Shown piece by piece: positions 1-6,194 of a DNA stretch of 6,788 nucleotides. The notes below the pieces were generated by a model. That model searched no databases. It saw only the letters and a program-made list of their open reading frames with translations, and was not told the DNA's origin. A program made the translations under genes and the position numbers. How positions within the stretch are numbered: the stretch's first letter is position 1; every line of letters starts with the position of its first letter. Source of the DNA: Bacillota bacterium (GTDB taxonomy: Bacteria > Bacillota > Clostridia > Acetivibrionales > DSM-1351); NCBI GenBank assembly GCA_023433945.1, contig JAEYTP010000080.1:1-6788 (forward strand), read 5' to 3'.

Positions 1-68
1 CTCACAAGGTATGCGGTGAATGTGGATATTATGATGGCAAACAAGTAGTTAAAGTAGAAGCTAAATAA
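1..68 (+). CDS. rpmF: 50S ribosomal protein L32, C-terminal end (5' partial)
   Basis: The frame entering at base 3 reads HKVCGECGYYDGKQVVKVEAK and then stops at TAA 66-68. This is the characteristic C-terminus of bacterial ribosomal protein L32, a small component of the large ribosomal subunit. The visible C-x2-C pair (bases 12-14 and 21-23) is the second half of the four-cysteine zinc ribbon, so this is the zinc-binding (C+) form and not the cysteine-free paralogue some bacteria use under zinc starvation. The start and the first cysteine pair lie outside the window. A terminator follows directly, so rpmF ends its own transcript and is not co-transcribed with the next gene. Identification is strong despite the short length, because the residues are diagnostic. 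Confidence 0.93.
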   Translation, partial: HKVCGECGYYDGKQVVKVEAK

Positions 69-81
69 TTATATTGTCATT

Positions 82-117
82 AAAGCAGCAGGCTCAACGT
101 AGTCATGCTGCTTTTTT
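82..117 (+). terminator. Rho-independent terminator after rpmF
   Basis: AAAGCAGCA (82-90) pairs with TGCTGCTTT (106-114). The stem can extend inward through GGCT (91-94) and AGTC (101-104), with one G-T wobble and a bulged A at 105, leaving a six-base loop. A run of six T (112-117) follows the GC-rich part of the stem. It lies 13 bases after the rpmF stop, the classic arrangement for an intrinsic terminator. Confidence 0.9.
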
Positions 118-150
118 GTGACAATAATTCTTGAGTCGATAATGTTGTAT

Positions 151-180
151 TTGACTTCGTAAAACTGTACATAATAAGAT
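151..180 (+). promoter_or_regulatory. Possible sigma-A promoter for the DUF512-der-plsY-gpsA operon
   Basis: TTGACT (151-156, five of six matches to TTGACA) is followed after 18 bases by TAAGAT (175-180, four of six matches to TATAAT). Transcription would start near 187, giving a leader of about 75 bases. A promoter is needed here because the rpmF terminator lies just upstream. The -10 match is moderate, and in AT-rich DNA other choices such as TAATAA at 172-177 cannot be excluded. The rest of the 118-262 gap holds no gene, and I see no riboswitch-like structure in it. Confidence 0.45.
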
Positions 181-245
181 AAATGCAGAGAATATGAAGT
201 ACTTTGTATTAGTTATACACATAATGCTGTAATTTTTACAACACG

Positions 246-251
246 AAAGGA
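246..251 (+). promoter_or_regulatory. Ribosome binding site that fixes the TTG start at 263
   Basis: AAAGGA lies 11 bases before TTG 263. The frame has no upstream ATG or GTG and no ATG close downstream, so this site supports initiation at the TTG codon. Confidence 0.65.
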
Positions 252-262
252 CGGGTTTAGAG

Positions 263-1570
263 TTGTCCTCAAAAAATAAGGTTTGCGCTATACAAAAAGG
301 AAGCATTGCTGAAGAGGCAGATATTGAAGTAGGAGATGTACTTCTTTCTATAAATTCGCAGGTTATCGAAGATATCTTTGATTACAGGTTTTATTGTCTT
401 TCAGAAGAATTGCTACTGGAAGTTCAAAAGCCTAATGGTGAGATATGGGAAATAGAGATTGAAAAAGACGAAAATGAGGACTTGGGTATTGAGTTTGAAG
501 ACTCAATGATTGAGGCAAGAAGCTGTACAAATAATTGTATTTTTTGCTTTATTGACCAGTTACCAAAAGGCATGAGGGAAACTGTTTACTTTAAAGATGA
601 TGATTCCAGACTTTCTTTTCTTTCTGGTAACTATGTTACTCTTACAAACATTAAGGAAGAGGATTTAAAGAGAATAATAAGGTATAGGATGTCCCCTATT
701 AATGTTTCGGTTCATACCACAAATCCGGAACTAAGAGTTAAAATGCTCAACAACCGCTTTGCCGGCGATGTATTGGATAAAATAAAAATGCTTACTGATG
801 CAGGCATAGAGGTGAATTGCCAGATTGTGCTGTGCAAAAACATAAATGACGGTCAGGAGTTGGACAAAACTATCAGCGATTTGGTGTGCCTTTACCCTGA
901 TATGAAAAGTATTTCGGTGGTACCGGTTGGTATCACAAAATATAGAGAGAACTTATTCGAGCTTGAACCTTTTGATAGGGACAGTAGCCGGAATGTTATC
1001 AAACAGGTACATGATTGGCAGAGAAAGCTCATGGATGAAAAGGGCTCTTCTATTGTATATCTGGCAGATGAATTTTATATAAATGCAGGATATGAAATTC
1101 CTGATCATAATCATTACGAAGAATTTCCACAGATTGAAAATGGTGTTGGGCTGCTTGCTTTGTTAATACATGAAGTGGGTACAGCTTTGAAGAGAAAAGC
1201 AAGACAGGTCGAAAAAAGGAATATTAGCATTGCAACAGGTAGACTTGTCTATGAAAATATATTAAAATTGGTAGATAGTATCACATCTGTATATAGTCAG
1301 ATTAGTGTTAATGTATATGCGATTGAAAATGATTTTTTTGGTCCTATGGTTACTGTGAGTGGACTGCTGACAGGACGGGACATTATAAATCAGCTGAAAG
1401 ATAAGCCTTTGGGGGATGAATTGCTCATTACACGAAGTATGCTCAAAGCAGGAGAAACAGTTTTTCTGGACGACTGTACTGTCCAACAGCTTGAGCAGGA
1501 GCTAAAAGTTAAGGTTCGCATTGTAGAGAATAACGGCAAGGATTTTGTAAATGCAATTACCGGAAAGTAG
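263..1570 (+). CDS. PDZ / radical SAM / DUF512 protein, function unknown
   Basis: This 435-residue protein has the DUF512 family architecture. Residues about 1-65 form a PDZ-like domain (KGSIAEEADIEVGDVLLSIN), which in other proteins binds peptide C-termini. Next comes a radical-SAM core with C88-x3-C92-x2-C95 (CTNNCIFC), the ligands for a 4Fe-4S cluster that cleaves S-adenosylmethionine, followed by the conserved FIDQLPKGMR and FKDDDSRLSFLSGNY segments. The C-terminal DUF512 region (about 230-430) includes VTVSGLLTGRDI near 363-374. There is no signal peptide or membrane segment, so it is probably cytosolic. The start is TTG at 263, since no ATG is available and AAAGGA precedes it. It ends 17 bases before der, with the der ribosome binding site immediately after its stop. 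No substrate is established for the family to my knowledge. Family assignment is firm; function is open. Confidence 0.9.
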   Translation: MSSKNKVCAIQKGSIAEEADIEVGDVLLSINSQVIEDIFDYRFYCLSEELLLEVQKPNGEIWEIEIEKDENEDLGIEFEDSMIEARSCTNNCIFCFIDQLPKGMRETVYFKDDDSRLSFLSGNYVTLTNIKEEDLKRIIRYRMSPINVSVHTTNPELRVKMLNNRFAGDVLDKIKMLTDAGIEVNCQIVLCKNINDGQELDKTISDLVCLYPDMKSISVVPVGITKYRENLFELEPFDRDSSRNVIKQVHDWQRKLMDEKGSSIVYLADEFYINAGYEIPDHNHYEEFPQIENGVGLLALLIHEVGTALKRKARQVEKRNISIATGRLVYENILKLVDSITSVYSQISVNVYAIENDFFGPMVTVSGLLTGRDIINQLKDKPLGDELLITRSMLKAGETVFLDDCTVQQLEQELKVKVRIVENNGKDFVNAITGK

Positions 1571-1580
1571 AAAGGGAGGT
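1571..1580 (+). promoter_or_regulatory. Strong ribosome binding site for der (GTG start)
   Basis: AAAGGGAGGT begins on the base after the TAG stop of the preceding gene and ends seven bases before GTG 1588. It fixes the GTG as the der start and suggests translational coupling to the radical-SAM gene. Confidence 0.85.
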
Positions 1581-1587
1581 ACAGCAA

Positions 1588-2916
1588 GTGCCAAAACCAA
1601 TAGTTGCAGTAGTTGGCAGACCGAATGTCGGAAAGTCAACATTTTTTAATTATCTTGCGGGTAGCAGGATATCCATAGTTGAAGATACCCCTGGTGTTAC
1701 CAGAGATAGAATTTATACCGAAGTTGAATGGCGTAGCAGAAAGTTCACCATGATTGACACAGGTGGAATTGAGCCATATTCAGAAGATATAATAATGCAG
1801 CAAATGAAACGACAGGCGGAAATAGCCATAGAGACCGCGGATGTAATAATTTTTATGGTAGATGCAAAGGATGGTATGACAGCCACTGACAAAGAGGTAG
1901 CTACCATGCTGAGAAAATCCCATAAGCCCATTGTACTTACTGTCAATAAGGTTGACAAAGTTGGTGATCCGCCACCAGAGGTATATGAATTTTATAATTT
2001 AGGAATGGGCGATATGATTGTAATATCATCCGTTCATGGTTTAGGTATGGGGGATGTGCTGGATGCAGTTTATGACCATTTTCCTGATGAAAACAATGAA
2101 GAAGATGATGATGAGACCATAAAGGTTGCGGTTGTAGGTAAACCAAATGCGGGCAAGTCCTCACTAATCAATTCAATACTAGGTGAAGACAGGGTAATTG
2201 TCAGCAATATACCGGGTACTACTAGAGATGCAATTGATACCCATGTAGAAAAAGATGGACAGAAATTTACCTTCATTGATACCGCAGGTATAAGAAAGAG
2301 AAGTAAAATAAACGAAAATATTGAAAAATACAGTGCAATCCGCTCTTGGACAGCCATAGAAAGAGCTGATGTATGTCTCATAATGATTGATGCTGAAGAT
2401 GGAGTTACCGAGCAAGACACCAAGATTGCAGGTTATGCTCATCAACAGGGCAAAGCATCTATAATTGTTATTAATAAATGGGACCTTATAGAAAAACAGA
2501 CAGGAACACTCGAGGAATATAGAAAAACAGTGCATGAAAAGCTTGGTTTCATGACCTATGCTCCTGTTATTTTTATTTCTGCAAAAACCGGACAAAGGGT
2601 TCACAAAATATACGAGCTGATTAAGTATGTTGCTGATCAAGCAGCATTTAGAATTTCCACAGGAATGCTTAATGACCTTGTATATGATGCTGTTGCAATG
2701 GTTCAGCCGCCTTCAGATAAAGGAAAGAGGCTAAAGATTTATTATATGACGCAGGCTGCCATTAAACCACCAACGTTTATTATTTTCGTAAATGACTTGG
2801 AGCTTTTCCATTATTCATATGAACGATATCTTGAAAACCAACTTAGAAAAAGTTTTGGTTTTGAGGGTACCCCGATACGGTTCATTCATAGACAACGTGA
2901 CAAGGAAGAGGAATAA
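1588..2916 (+). CDS. der: Ribosome-assembly GTPase Der (EngA)
   Basis: Der is an essential GTPase with two tandem G domains that helps assemble the 50S subunit. Both G domains are complete. Domain 1 has GRPNVGKS (10-17), GVTRD (36-40), DTGG (57-60), NKVD (120-123) and a G5-like SSVHG (147-151). Domain 2 has GKPNAGKS (184-191), TTRD (211-214), DTAG (231-234), NKWD (296-299) and SAK (331-333). An acidic linker (about 167-177) joins them, and a KH-like RNA-binding domain fills about 350-440 with the typical PPTFIIFVND segment. The length of 442 residues is normal for the family. Translation starts at GTG, giving MPKPIVAVVG, preceded by a near-perfect ribosome binding site. It sits between the DUF512 gene and plsY, an arrangement familiar in clostridia. 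Nothing is missing or broken. Confidence 0.97.
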   Translation: MPKPIVAVVGRPNVGKSTFFNYLAGSRISIVEDTPGVTRDRIYTEVEWRSRKFTMIDTGGIEPYSEDIIMQQMKRQAEIAIETADVIIFMVDAKDGMTATDKEVATMLRKSHKPIVLTVNKVDKVGDPPPEVYEFYNLGMGDMIVISSVHGLGMGDVLDAVYDHFPDENNEEDDDETIKVAVVGKPNAGKSSLINSILGEDRVIVSNIPGTTRDAIDTHVEKDGQKFTFIDTAGIRKRSKINENIEKYSAIRSWTAIERADVCLIMIDAEDGVTEQDTKIAGYAHQQGKASIIVINKWDLIEKQTGTLEEYRKTVHEKLGFMTYAPVIFISAKTGQRVHKIYELIKYVADQAAFRISTGMLNDLVYDAVAMVQPPSDKGKRLKIYYMTQAAIKPPTFIIFVNDLELFHYSYERYLENQLRKSFGFEGTPIRFIHRQRDKEEE

Positions 2917-2946
2917 GACGCTATAAAAATAGTTTTCTGCTTTGAG

Positions 2947-2952
2947 AAAGGA
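2947..2952 (+). promoter_or_regulatory. Ribosome binding site that decides the plsY start
   Basis: AAAGGA lies ten bases before ATG 2963. A longer in-frame reading could begin at TTG 2942, but then this site would fall inside the coding region and no comparable site precedes the TTG. It therefore favours the ATG. Confidence 0.7.
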
Positions 2953-2962
2953 ATGTAAATTC

Positions 2963-3601
2963 ATGGGGTTGTTTATTGGTAAAATTATTCTTGTTTTATT
3001 AATTGGATACTTACTTGGGAGTTTAAATACCTCAATACTGGTAGGTAAACTCTATGGCACTGATATTAGGAAGCATGGCAGTGGAAATGCCGGCATGACT
3101 AATACACTTAGAACCCTTGGAAAGGTTGCTGCCCTACTTGTTATTGTAGGTGATATGGTAAAAGGAATTTTGGCATTTATCATTGGTAATTTGATTATTA
3201 GCAACAGTATACCCCCTGAAATCACTATCAATGTTATAGGTATTGGCGGGATGGCTGGTGGTATAGCAGCTATTGCGGGTCACAATTGGCCACTTTATTT
3301 TGGGTTTAAGGGTGGTAAAGGAATACTAACCTCATTCTCAGTTGTCCTAATGATGGACTGGAAATTAGGTCTCATACTTTTAGGATTATTTGTAATTATT
3401 GTGGTATTAACAAGATTTGTATCATTGGGGTCCATTATTGCTTCGATAGCATTTCCTATAACAGCTTTTATTAAGGGTAACGGAATAGTATTTACTGTAT
3501 TTGCCGCTATTTTGGCTGTTTTAGCTATTATAATGCATAGATCAAATATAAAGAGGTTATTGACTGGAACAGAAAGAAAGCTAGGTTCCAAGAAAGAATA
3601 A
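2963..3601 (+). CDS. plsY: Acyl-phosphate:glycerol-3-phosphate acyltransferase PlsY
   Basis: PlsY is an integral membrane enzyme that transfers an acyl chain from acyl-phosphate (made by PlsX) to sn-glycerol-3-phosphate, giving lysophosphatidic acid. From ATG 2963 the protein has 212 residues, close to the family norm. The three catalytic motifs are visible: GSGNAGMTNTLRTLG (39-53), GHNWPLYFGFKGGKG (106-120) and RFVSLGS (151-157). The family-typical HRSNIKRLLTGTE (192-204) lies near the C-terminus. Hydrophobic stretches near 3-20, 56-80, 91-105, 134-150 and 157-191 fit a multi-pass protein. A longer reading from TTG 2942 would add seven residues but is less likely, given the position of the ribosome binding site. 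It lies 46 bases after der and is followed 35 bases later by gpsA, whose product supplies its acceptor. plsX is not in this window. Confidence 0.96.
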   Translation: MGLFIGKIILVLLIGYLLGSLNTSILVGKLYGTDIRKHGSGNAGMTNTLRTLGKVAALLVIVGDMVKGILAFIIGNLIISNSIPPEITINVIGIGGMAGGIAAIAGHNWPLYFGFKGGKGILTSFSVVLMMDWKLGLILLGLFVIIVVLTRFVSLGSIIASIAFPITAFIKGNGIVFTVFAAILAVLAIIMHRSNIKRLLTGTERKLGSKKE

Positions 3602-3636
3602 CTTTTCAAATACTGCTTGAAGGGAATGATTGTATA

Positions 3637-4632
3637 ATGAATAAGAAAGTTGCAATAATAGGTGCAGGAAGTATGGGAACTGCAATGGCAGTGCTTTTAT
3701 CTAAGAATGAGAATGATGTAAGCTTATGGTCACCTATCCAGGATGAAATTGATATGCTAAAGGACAAAAGAGAGCATATTACTAGATTACCAGGAGTAAA
3801 GGTGCCGGAGACAATAAAATTAACTACCGATATGGCCCAGGCTGTAAAGGATTGTGAGGTAGTTGTTCTAGCAGTCCCATCACAAACAACAAGGCAGAAT
3901 TGTAATGCCCTTGCAAAGCTGATATCAAAGAAGGCCATAGTTGTTACATGTTCAAAGGGAATTGAGGATGGAAGCTGTAAACTATTATCAGAAATAATGG
4001 CTGAGGAGTTACCCGAAAATCCTATAGCTGTATTATCAGGACCAAGTCATGCAGAAGAAATAGGAAGAGATGTTCCTACAACAGTTGTAGCAGCTTCTGA
4101 AGATATAAAAATAGCACAAGTATTACAGGATTTATTCATGACACCAACCTTCAGAGTTTATACAAATACTGATGTTGTTGGTGTTGAACTAGGCGGTGCT
4201 CTCAAAAATGTTATCGCACTTTGTGCCGGTGTTTCTGACGGATTAGGTTTTGGAGACAATACAAAGGCGGCTTTGATGACCAGAGGAATTGCTGAAATAT
4301 CTAGACTTGGAGAGGCTATGGGTGGAAGCAGTGAGACCTTTGCGGGACTTACAGGTGTAGGTGACTTGATTGTAACCTGTACAAGTATGCATTCAAGAAA
4401 TAGAAGAGCAGGCATCCTTATTGGTCAAGGAAAAAGTGTTGATGAAGCTCTAAAGGAAGTTAACATGGTTGTAGAAGGAGTTGCAACTACAAAGCCTGCA
4501 TATACATTATCACAGAAACTCAATGTTTCTATGCCAATTACCGAAGAAGCATACAGGGTTTTATTCGAGGGGAAGGACCCTAGACAGGCAGTTATTGACC
4601 TTATGACCAGGGATAAAAAGACTGAAATGTAA
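3637..4632 (+). CDS. gpsA: NAD(P)-dependent glycerol-3-phosphate dehydrogenase GpsA
   Basis: GpsA reduces dihydroxyacetone phosphate to sn-glycerol-3-phosphate in the cytosol, supplying the backbone of phospholipids. The 331-residue protein has normal family length. The N-terminal Rossmann fold carries GAGSMGTA (9-16), then LAVPSQ (78-83) and SKGIE (106-110). LSGPSHAEE (133-141) follows. The C-terminal catalytic half includes the conserved lysine K190 in LGGALKNV, GDNTKAAL (206-213), GLTGVGDLIVTC (237-248) with D243, and the substrate-contacting RNRR (254-257). The ATG at 3637 is preceded by GAAGGGA (3619-3625), 11 bases upstream. It is the last gene of the apparent operon, next to plsY, which uses its product. 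No anomaly is seen. Confidence 0.97.
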   Translation: MNKKVAIIGAGSMGTAMAVLLSKNENDVSLWSPIQDEIDMLKDKREHITRLPGVKVPETIKLTTDMAQAVKDCEVVVLAVPSQTTRQNCNALAKLISKKAIVVTCSKGIEDGSCKLLSEIMAEELPENPIAVLSGPSHAEEIGRDVPTTVVAASEDIKIAQVLQDLFMTPTFRVYTNTDVVGVELGGALKNVIALCAGVSDGLGFGDNTKAALMTRGIAEISRLGEAMGGSSETFAGLTGVGDLIVTCTSMHSRNRRAGILIGQGKSVDEALKEVNMVVEGVATTKPAYTLSQKLNVSMPITEEAYRVLFEGKDPRQAVIDLMTRDKKTEM

Positions 4633-4732
4633 AATAATGCAATAAAAAGTACTCTAATGTAAATAGTAATACGAAAAACATCCAACTATAAGAATTAAAT
4701 GAAATATGTTATGTAAAGATAATTCATAAATT

Positions 4733-4790
4733 AAGGATATTAGTGATAAGAGTGTGCGTGAAATACCACACTGTTAACGCTAATATCCTT
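4733..4790 (+). terminator. Long imperfect hairpin ending the gpsA operon, probable terminator
   Basis: Bases 4733-4756 pair with 4767-4790 over 24 positions with only two mismatches (A4746/A4777 and G4750/G4773) and one G-T wobble, around a ten-base loop. The outer 11 base pairs (AAGGATATTAG with CTAATATCCTT) are perfect. The downstream sequence TGTTAGTTTT is T-rich but interrupted, so this is a weaker intrinsic terminator than the one after rpmF. It lies 100 bases after the gpsA stop. The stretch 4633-4732 before it shows no gene or other clear signal. Confidence 0.65.
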
Positions 4791-4804
4791 TGTTAGTTTT
4801 AGGT

Positions 4805-4819
4805 AATTTTCTAAAAATG
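4805..4819 (+). promoter_or_regulatory. Candidate CodY box upstream of the transporter promoter
   Basis: AATTTTCTAAAAATG matches the CodY consensus AATTTTCWGAAAATT at 13 of 15 positions, with mismatches at positions 9 and 15. It ends ten bases before the -35 element of the promoter at 4830-4858. CodY is the Gram-positive regulator that responds to branched-chain amino acids and GTP and commonly controls amino-acid importers, which fits the gene downstream. AT-rich DNA gives chance matches, and the presence of CodY in this organism is not shown by the window. Confidence 0.4.
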
Positions 4820-4829
4820 AAAGTTTGTA

Positions 4830-4858
4830 TTGCTAAAAATTCATATTTTGAATATAAT
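4830..4858 (+). promoter_or_regulatory. Sigma-A-type promoter for the amino-acid transporter operon
   Basis: TTGCTA (4830-4835, four of six matches to TTGACA) is separated by 17 bases from a perfect TATAAT (4853-4858). Transcription would begin near 4865, giving a leader of about 40 bases that contains the ribosome binding site AGGGGG (4894-4899). It lies downstream of the hairpin that ends the gpsA operon, so the transporter has its own transcript. Confidence 0.75.
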
Positions 4859-4905
4859 CTTTATAACAAATATTTGTAAATTTTAATTTTTATAGGGGGT
4901 TTATT

Positions 4906-6051
4906 ATGAAAAAGAGAATTTTGGCATTAGCACTTTCTATGGTAATGATGGTATCACTCTTTGGAGGATGCGGAACAAAGTCCGGTGGAGACACAATCAA
5001 GATTGGTACAATTCAGCCAATCAGCGGTAAGTTATCATTATATGGTACTCAGACAAGAGATGCGATTCAGATGGCAGTTGATGAGATCAACGAAAAGGGT
5101 GGCGTACTTGGCAAGAAGCTCGAATTAGTTGTTAAGGATGACGAAGCTAACCCAGAGAAAACATTGAGTAATTTCACAAAGCTTGCTTCATCTGACAATA
5201 TTGTTGGACTTGTGGGAGCATTAACTAGTAACTGTACTCTTGCAATAACAAAGCAAGCACAGCAAAGAAAGATTGTTATGATTACACCATCATCAACAAA
5301 CGATACAGTTACAGACGCTGGTGACTACATATTTAGAGCTTGCTATAACGACTCATTCCAGGGTACAGTAGTAGCTAAATTTGCGCAGACTGACTTAAAA
5401 GCAAAGACTGCAGCAATTCTTTATGATGTAACTAACGATTATTCAAAGGGCCTTATGGAAAACTTCAAAAAAACTTTCACTGAAAATGGTGGAACTGTAG
5501 TTGCTGAAGAATCATACAGCTCAGGAGACAAGGACTTTAAGGCACAGTTGACAAACATCAAGGGAAAGAATCCAGATGTACTATTCTTGCCTGATTACTA
5601 TTCAACAATTTCATTAATAGCTCCACAGGTTAAGAGTGCAGGTATTACAGTACCAATGCTCGGTGCTGATGGTTGGGATGAAGCTACAAGCACATCGGAT
5701 GATTCAGTTGTAGGTTCTTACTACAGCAATCACTATGCACCTGATGCAGATGACGCAGAAGTAAAGGCTTTTGTTAGTAAGTTTAAGGCTAAGTACGACG
5801 CGACTCCAAATGCATTAGCTGCTTTAGGATATGATGCGGCATACATTTTAGCAGACGCTATTGAAAAGGCTGGGTCAGTTGAACCAGAAAAGATTAAGGC
5901 TGCTATGATGGAGACAGATGGTAAGTTTGTTACAGGAAATATTAAGTTCAATGAGAAGAGAAACCCTGTTAAATCAGCAGTTATGGTCAAGATTGAAAAG
6001 GGTGATGATGGCAAACTAAAGGGTTCATATGTATCAACAGTTAACCCATAA
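4906..6051 (+). CDS. ABC transporter amino-acid-binding lipoprotein, LivJ type
   Basis: This is a solute-binding protein of the Peripla_BP_6 (branched-chain amino acid) family, 381 residues. The N-terminus has KKR, a hydrophobic segment (5-19) and a lipobox-like LFGGC, so Cys22 is the expected lipidated residue that anchors it to the outer face of the membrane. The mature part has the type I binding-protein pattern: IKIGTIQPISG (31-41), GAQ-like YGTQTRDAIQMAVDEIN (46-62), GLVGALTSN (101-109), ITPSSTND (126-133), ILYDVTNDYSKG (171-182) and GYDAAYILADAIEKAG (308-323). The first and central motifs line the ligand cleft in the family. ATG 4906 follows AGGGGG at good spacing. A LivH-type permease gene follows. 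The family also binds amides, urea and other amino acids, so the exact ligand is not settled. Confidence 0.92.
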   Translation: MKKRILALALSMVMMVSLFGGCGTKSGGDTIKIGTIQPISGKLSLYGTQTRDAIQMAVDEINEKGGVLGKKLELVVKDDEANPEKTLSNFTKLASSDNIVGLVGALTSNCTLAITKQAQQRKIVMITPSSTNDTVTDAGDYIFRACYNDSFQGTVVAKFAQTDLKAKTAAILYDVTNDYSKGLMENFKKTFTENGGTVVAEESYSSGDKDFKAQLTNIKGKNPDVLFLPDYYSTISLIAPQVKSAGITVPMLGADGWDEATSTSDDSVVGSYYSNHYAPDADDAEVKAFVSKFKAKYDATPNALAALGYDAAYILADAIEKAGSVEPEKIKAAMMETDGKFVTGNIKFNEKRNPVKSAVMVKIEKGDDGKLKGSYVSTVNP

Positions 6052-6085
6052 TTTCTAGTAAAAATAGAAGTATTAGAGAGATTTA

Positions 6086-6130
6086 CAATAACTAATAGTA
6101 GGATAACAGTATTCCTACTATTAGTTATTG
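6086..6130 (+). terminator. 18-bp perfect stem-loop between binding protein and permease genes
   Basis: Bases 6086-6103 pair perfectly with 6113-6130 (18 base pairs, nine-base loop). The sequence after the stem, GTTTATATTAATTTTTA, is T-rich but has no uninterrupted T run at the stem base. It starts 35 bases after the binding-protein stop and ends 64 bases before the permease start. It could be a leaky terminator or a 3' stabilising structure that keeps the binding protein in excess over the membrane components. The two roles cannot be told apart from sequence. Confidence 0.6.
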
Positions 6131-6181
6131 GTTTATATTAATTTTTAATATTATAGGGATAAAAAAGGCTTTTAACTTGGT

Positions 6182-6191
6182 GAGGGGTGGG
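6182..6191 (+). promoter_or_regulatory. Ribosome binding site for the permease gene
   Basis: GAGGGGTGGG lies just upstream of ATG 6195. The AGGGG core (6183-6187) is seven bases from the start codon, which supports that ATG as the start of the permease reading frame. Confidence 0.7.
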
Positions 6192-6194
6192 TAA

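Noticed and set aside
143..243. Inverted repeat TGTTGTA (143-149) / TACAACA (237-243) in the leader region, considered as a riboswitch or attenuator
   Set aside because: Seven base pairs spanning about 87 bases, overlapping the putative promoter, is within chance for AT-rich DNA, and no riboswitch consensus is seen.
103..306. 67-codon minus-strand reading frame across the intergenic region before the DUF512 gene
   Set aside because: It overlaps the rpmF terminator and the start of a well-supported plus-strand gene, and its low-complexity translation resembles no family.
2070..2640. Two long minus-strand reading frames of 117 and 153 codons inside der
   Set aside because: They lie wholly antisense to conserved Der G-domain coding sequence and have no ribosome binding site or recognisable domain. 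They are shadows of the real gene.
4633..4732. Possible small gene or RNA between gpsA and its downstream hairpin
   Set aside because: The only ATG-led frames are a few codons long, the short TTATG/CATAA pairing is trivial, and no RNA family motif is visible.
6136..6150. TATTAA / TTAATA inverted repeat after the livJ-livH hairpin
   Set aside because: It is only six A/T pairs around a three-base gap, too weak and too likely by chance to call a site.
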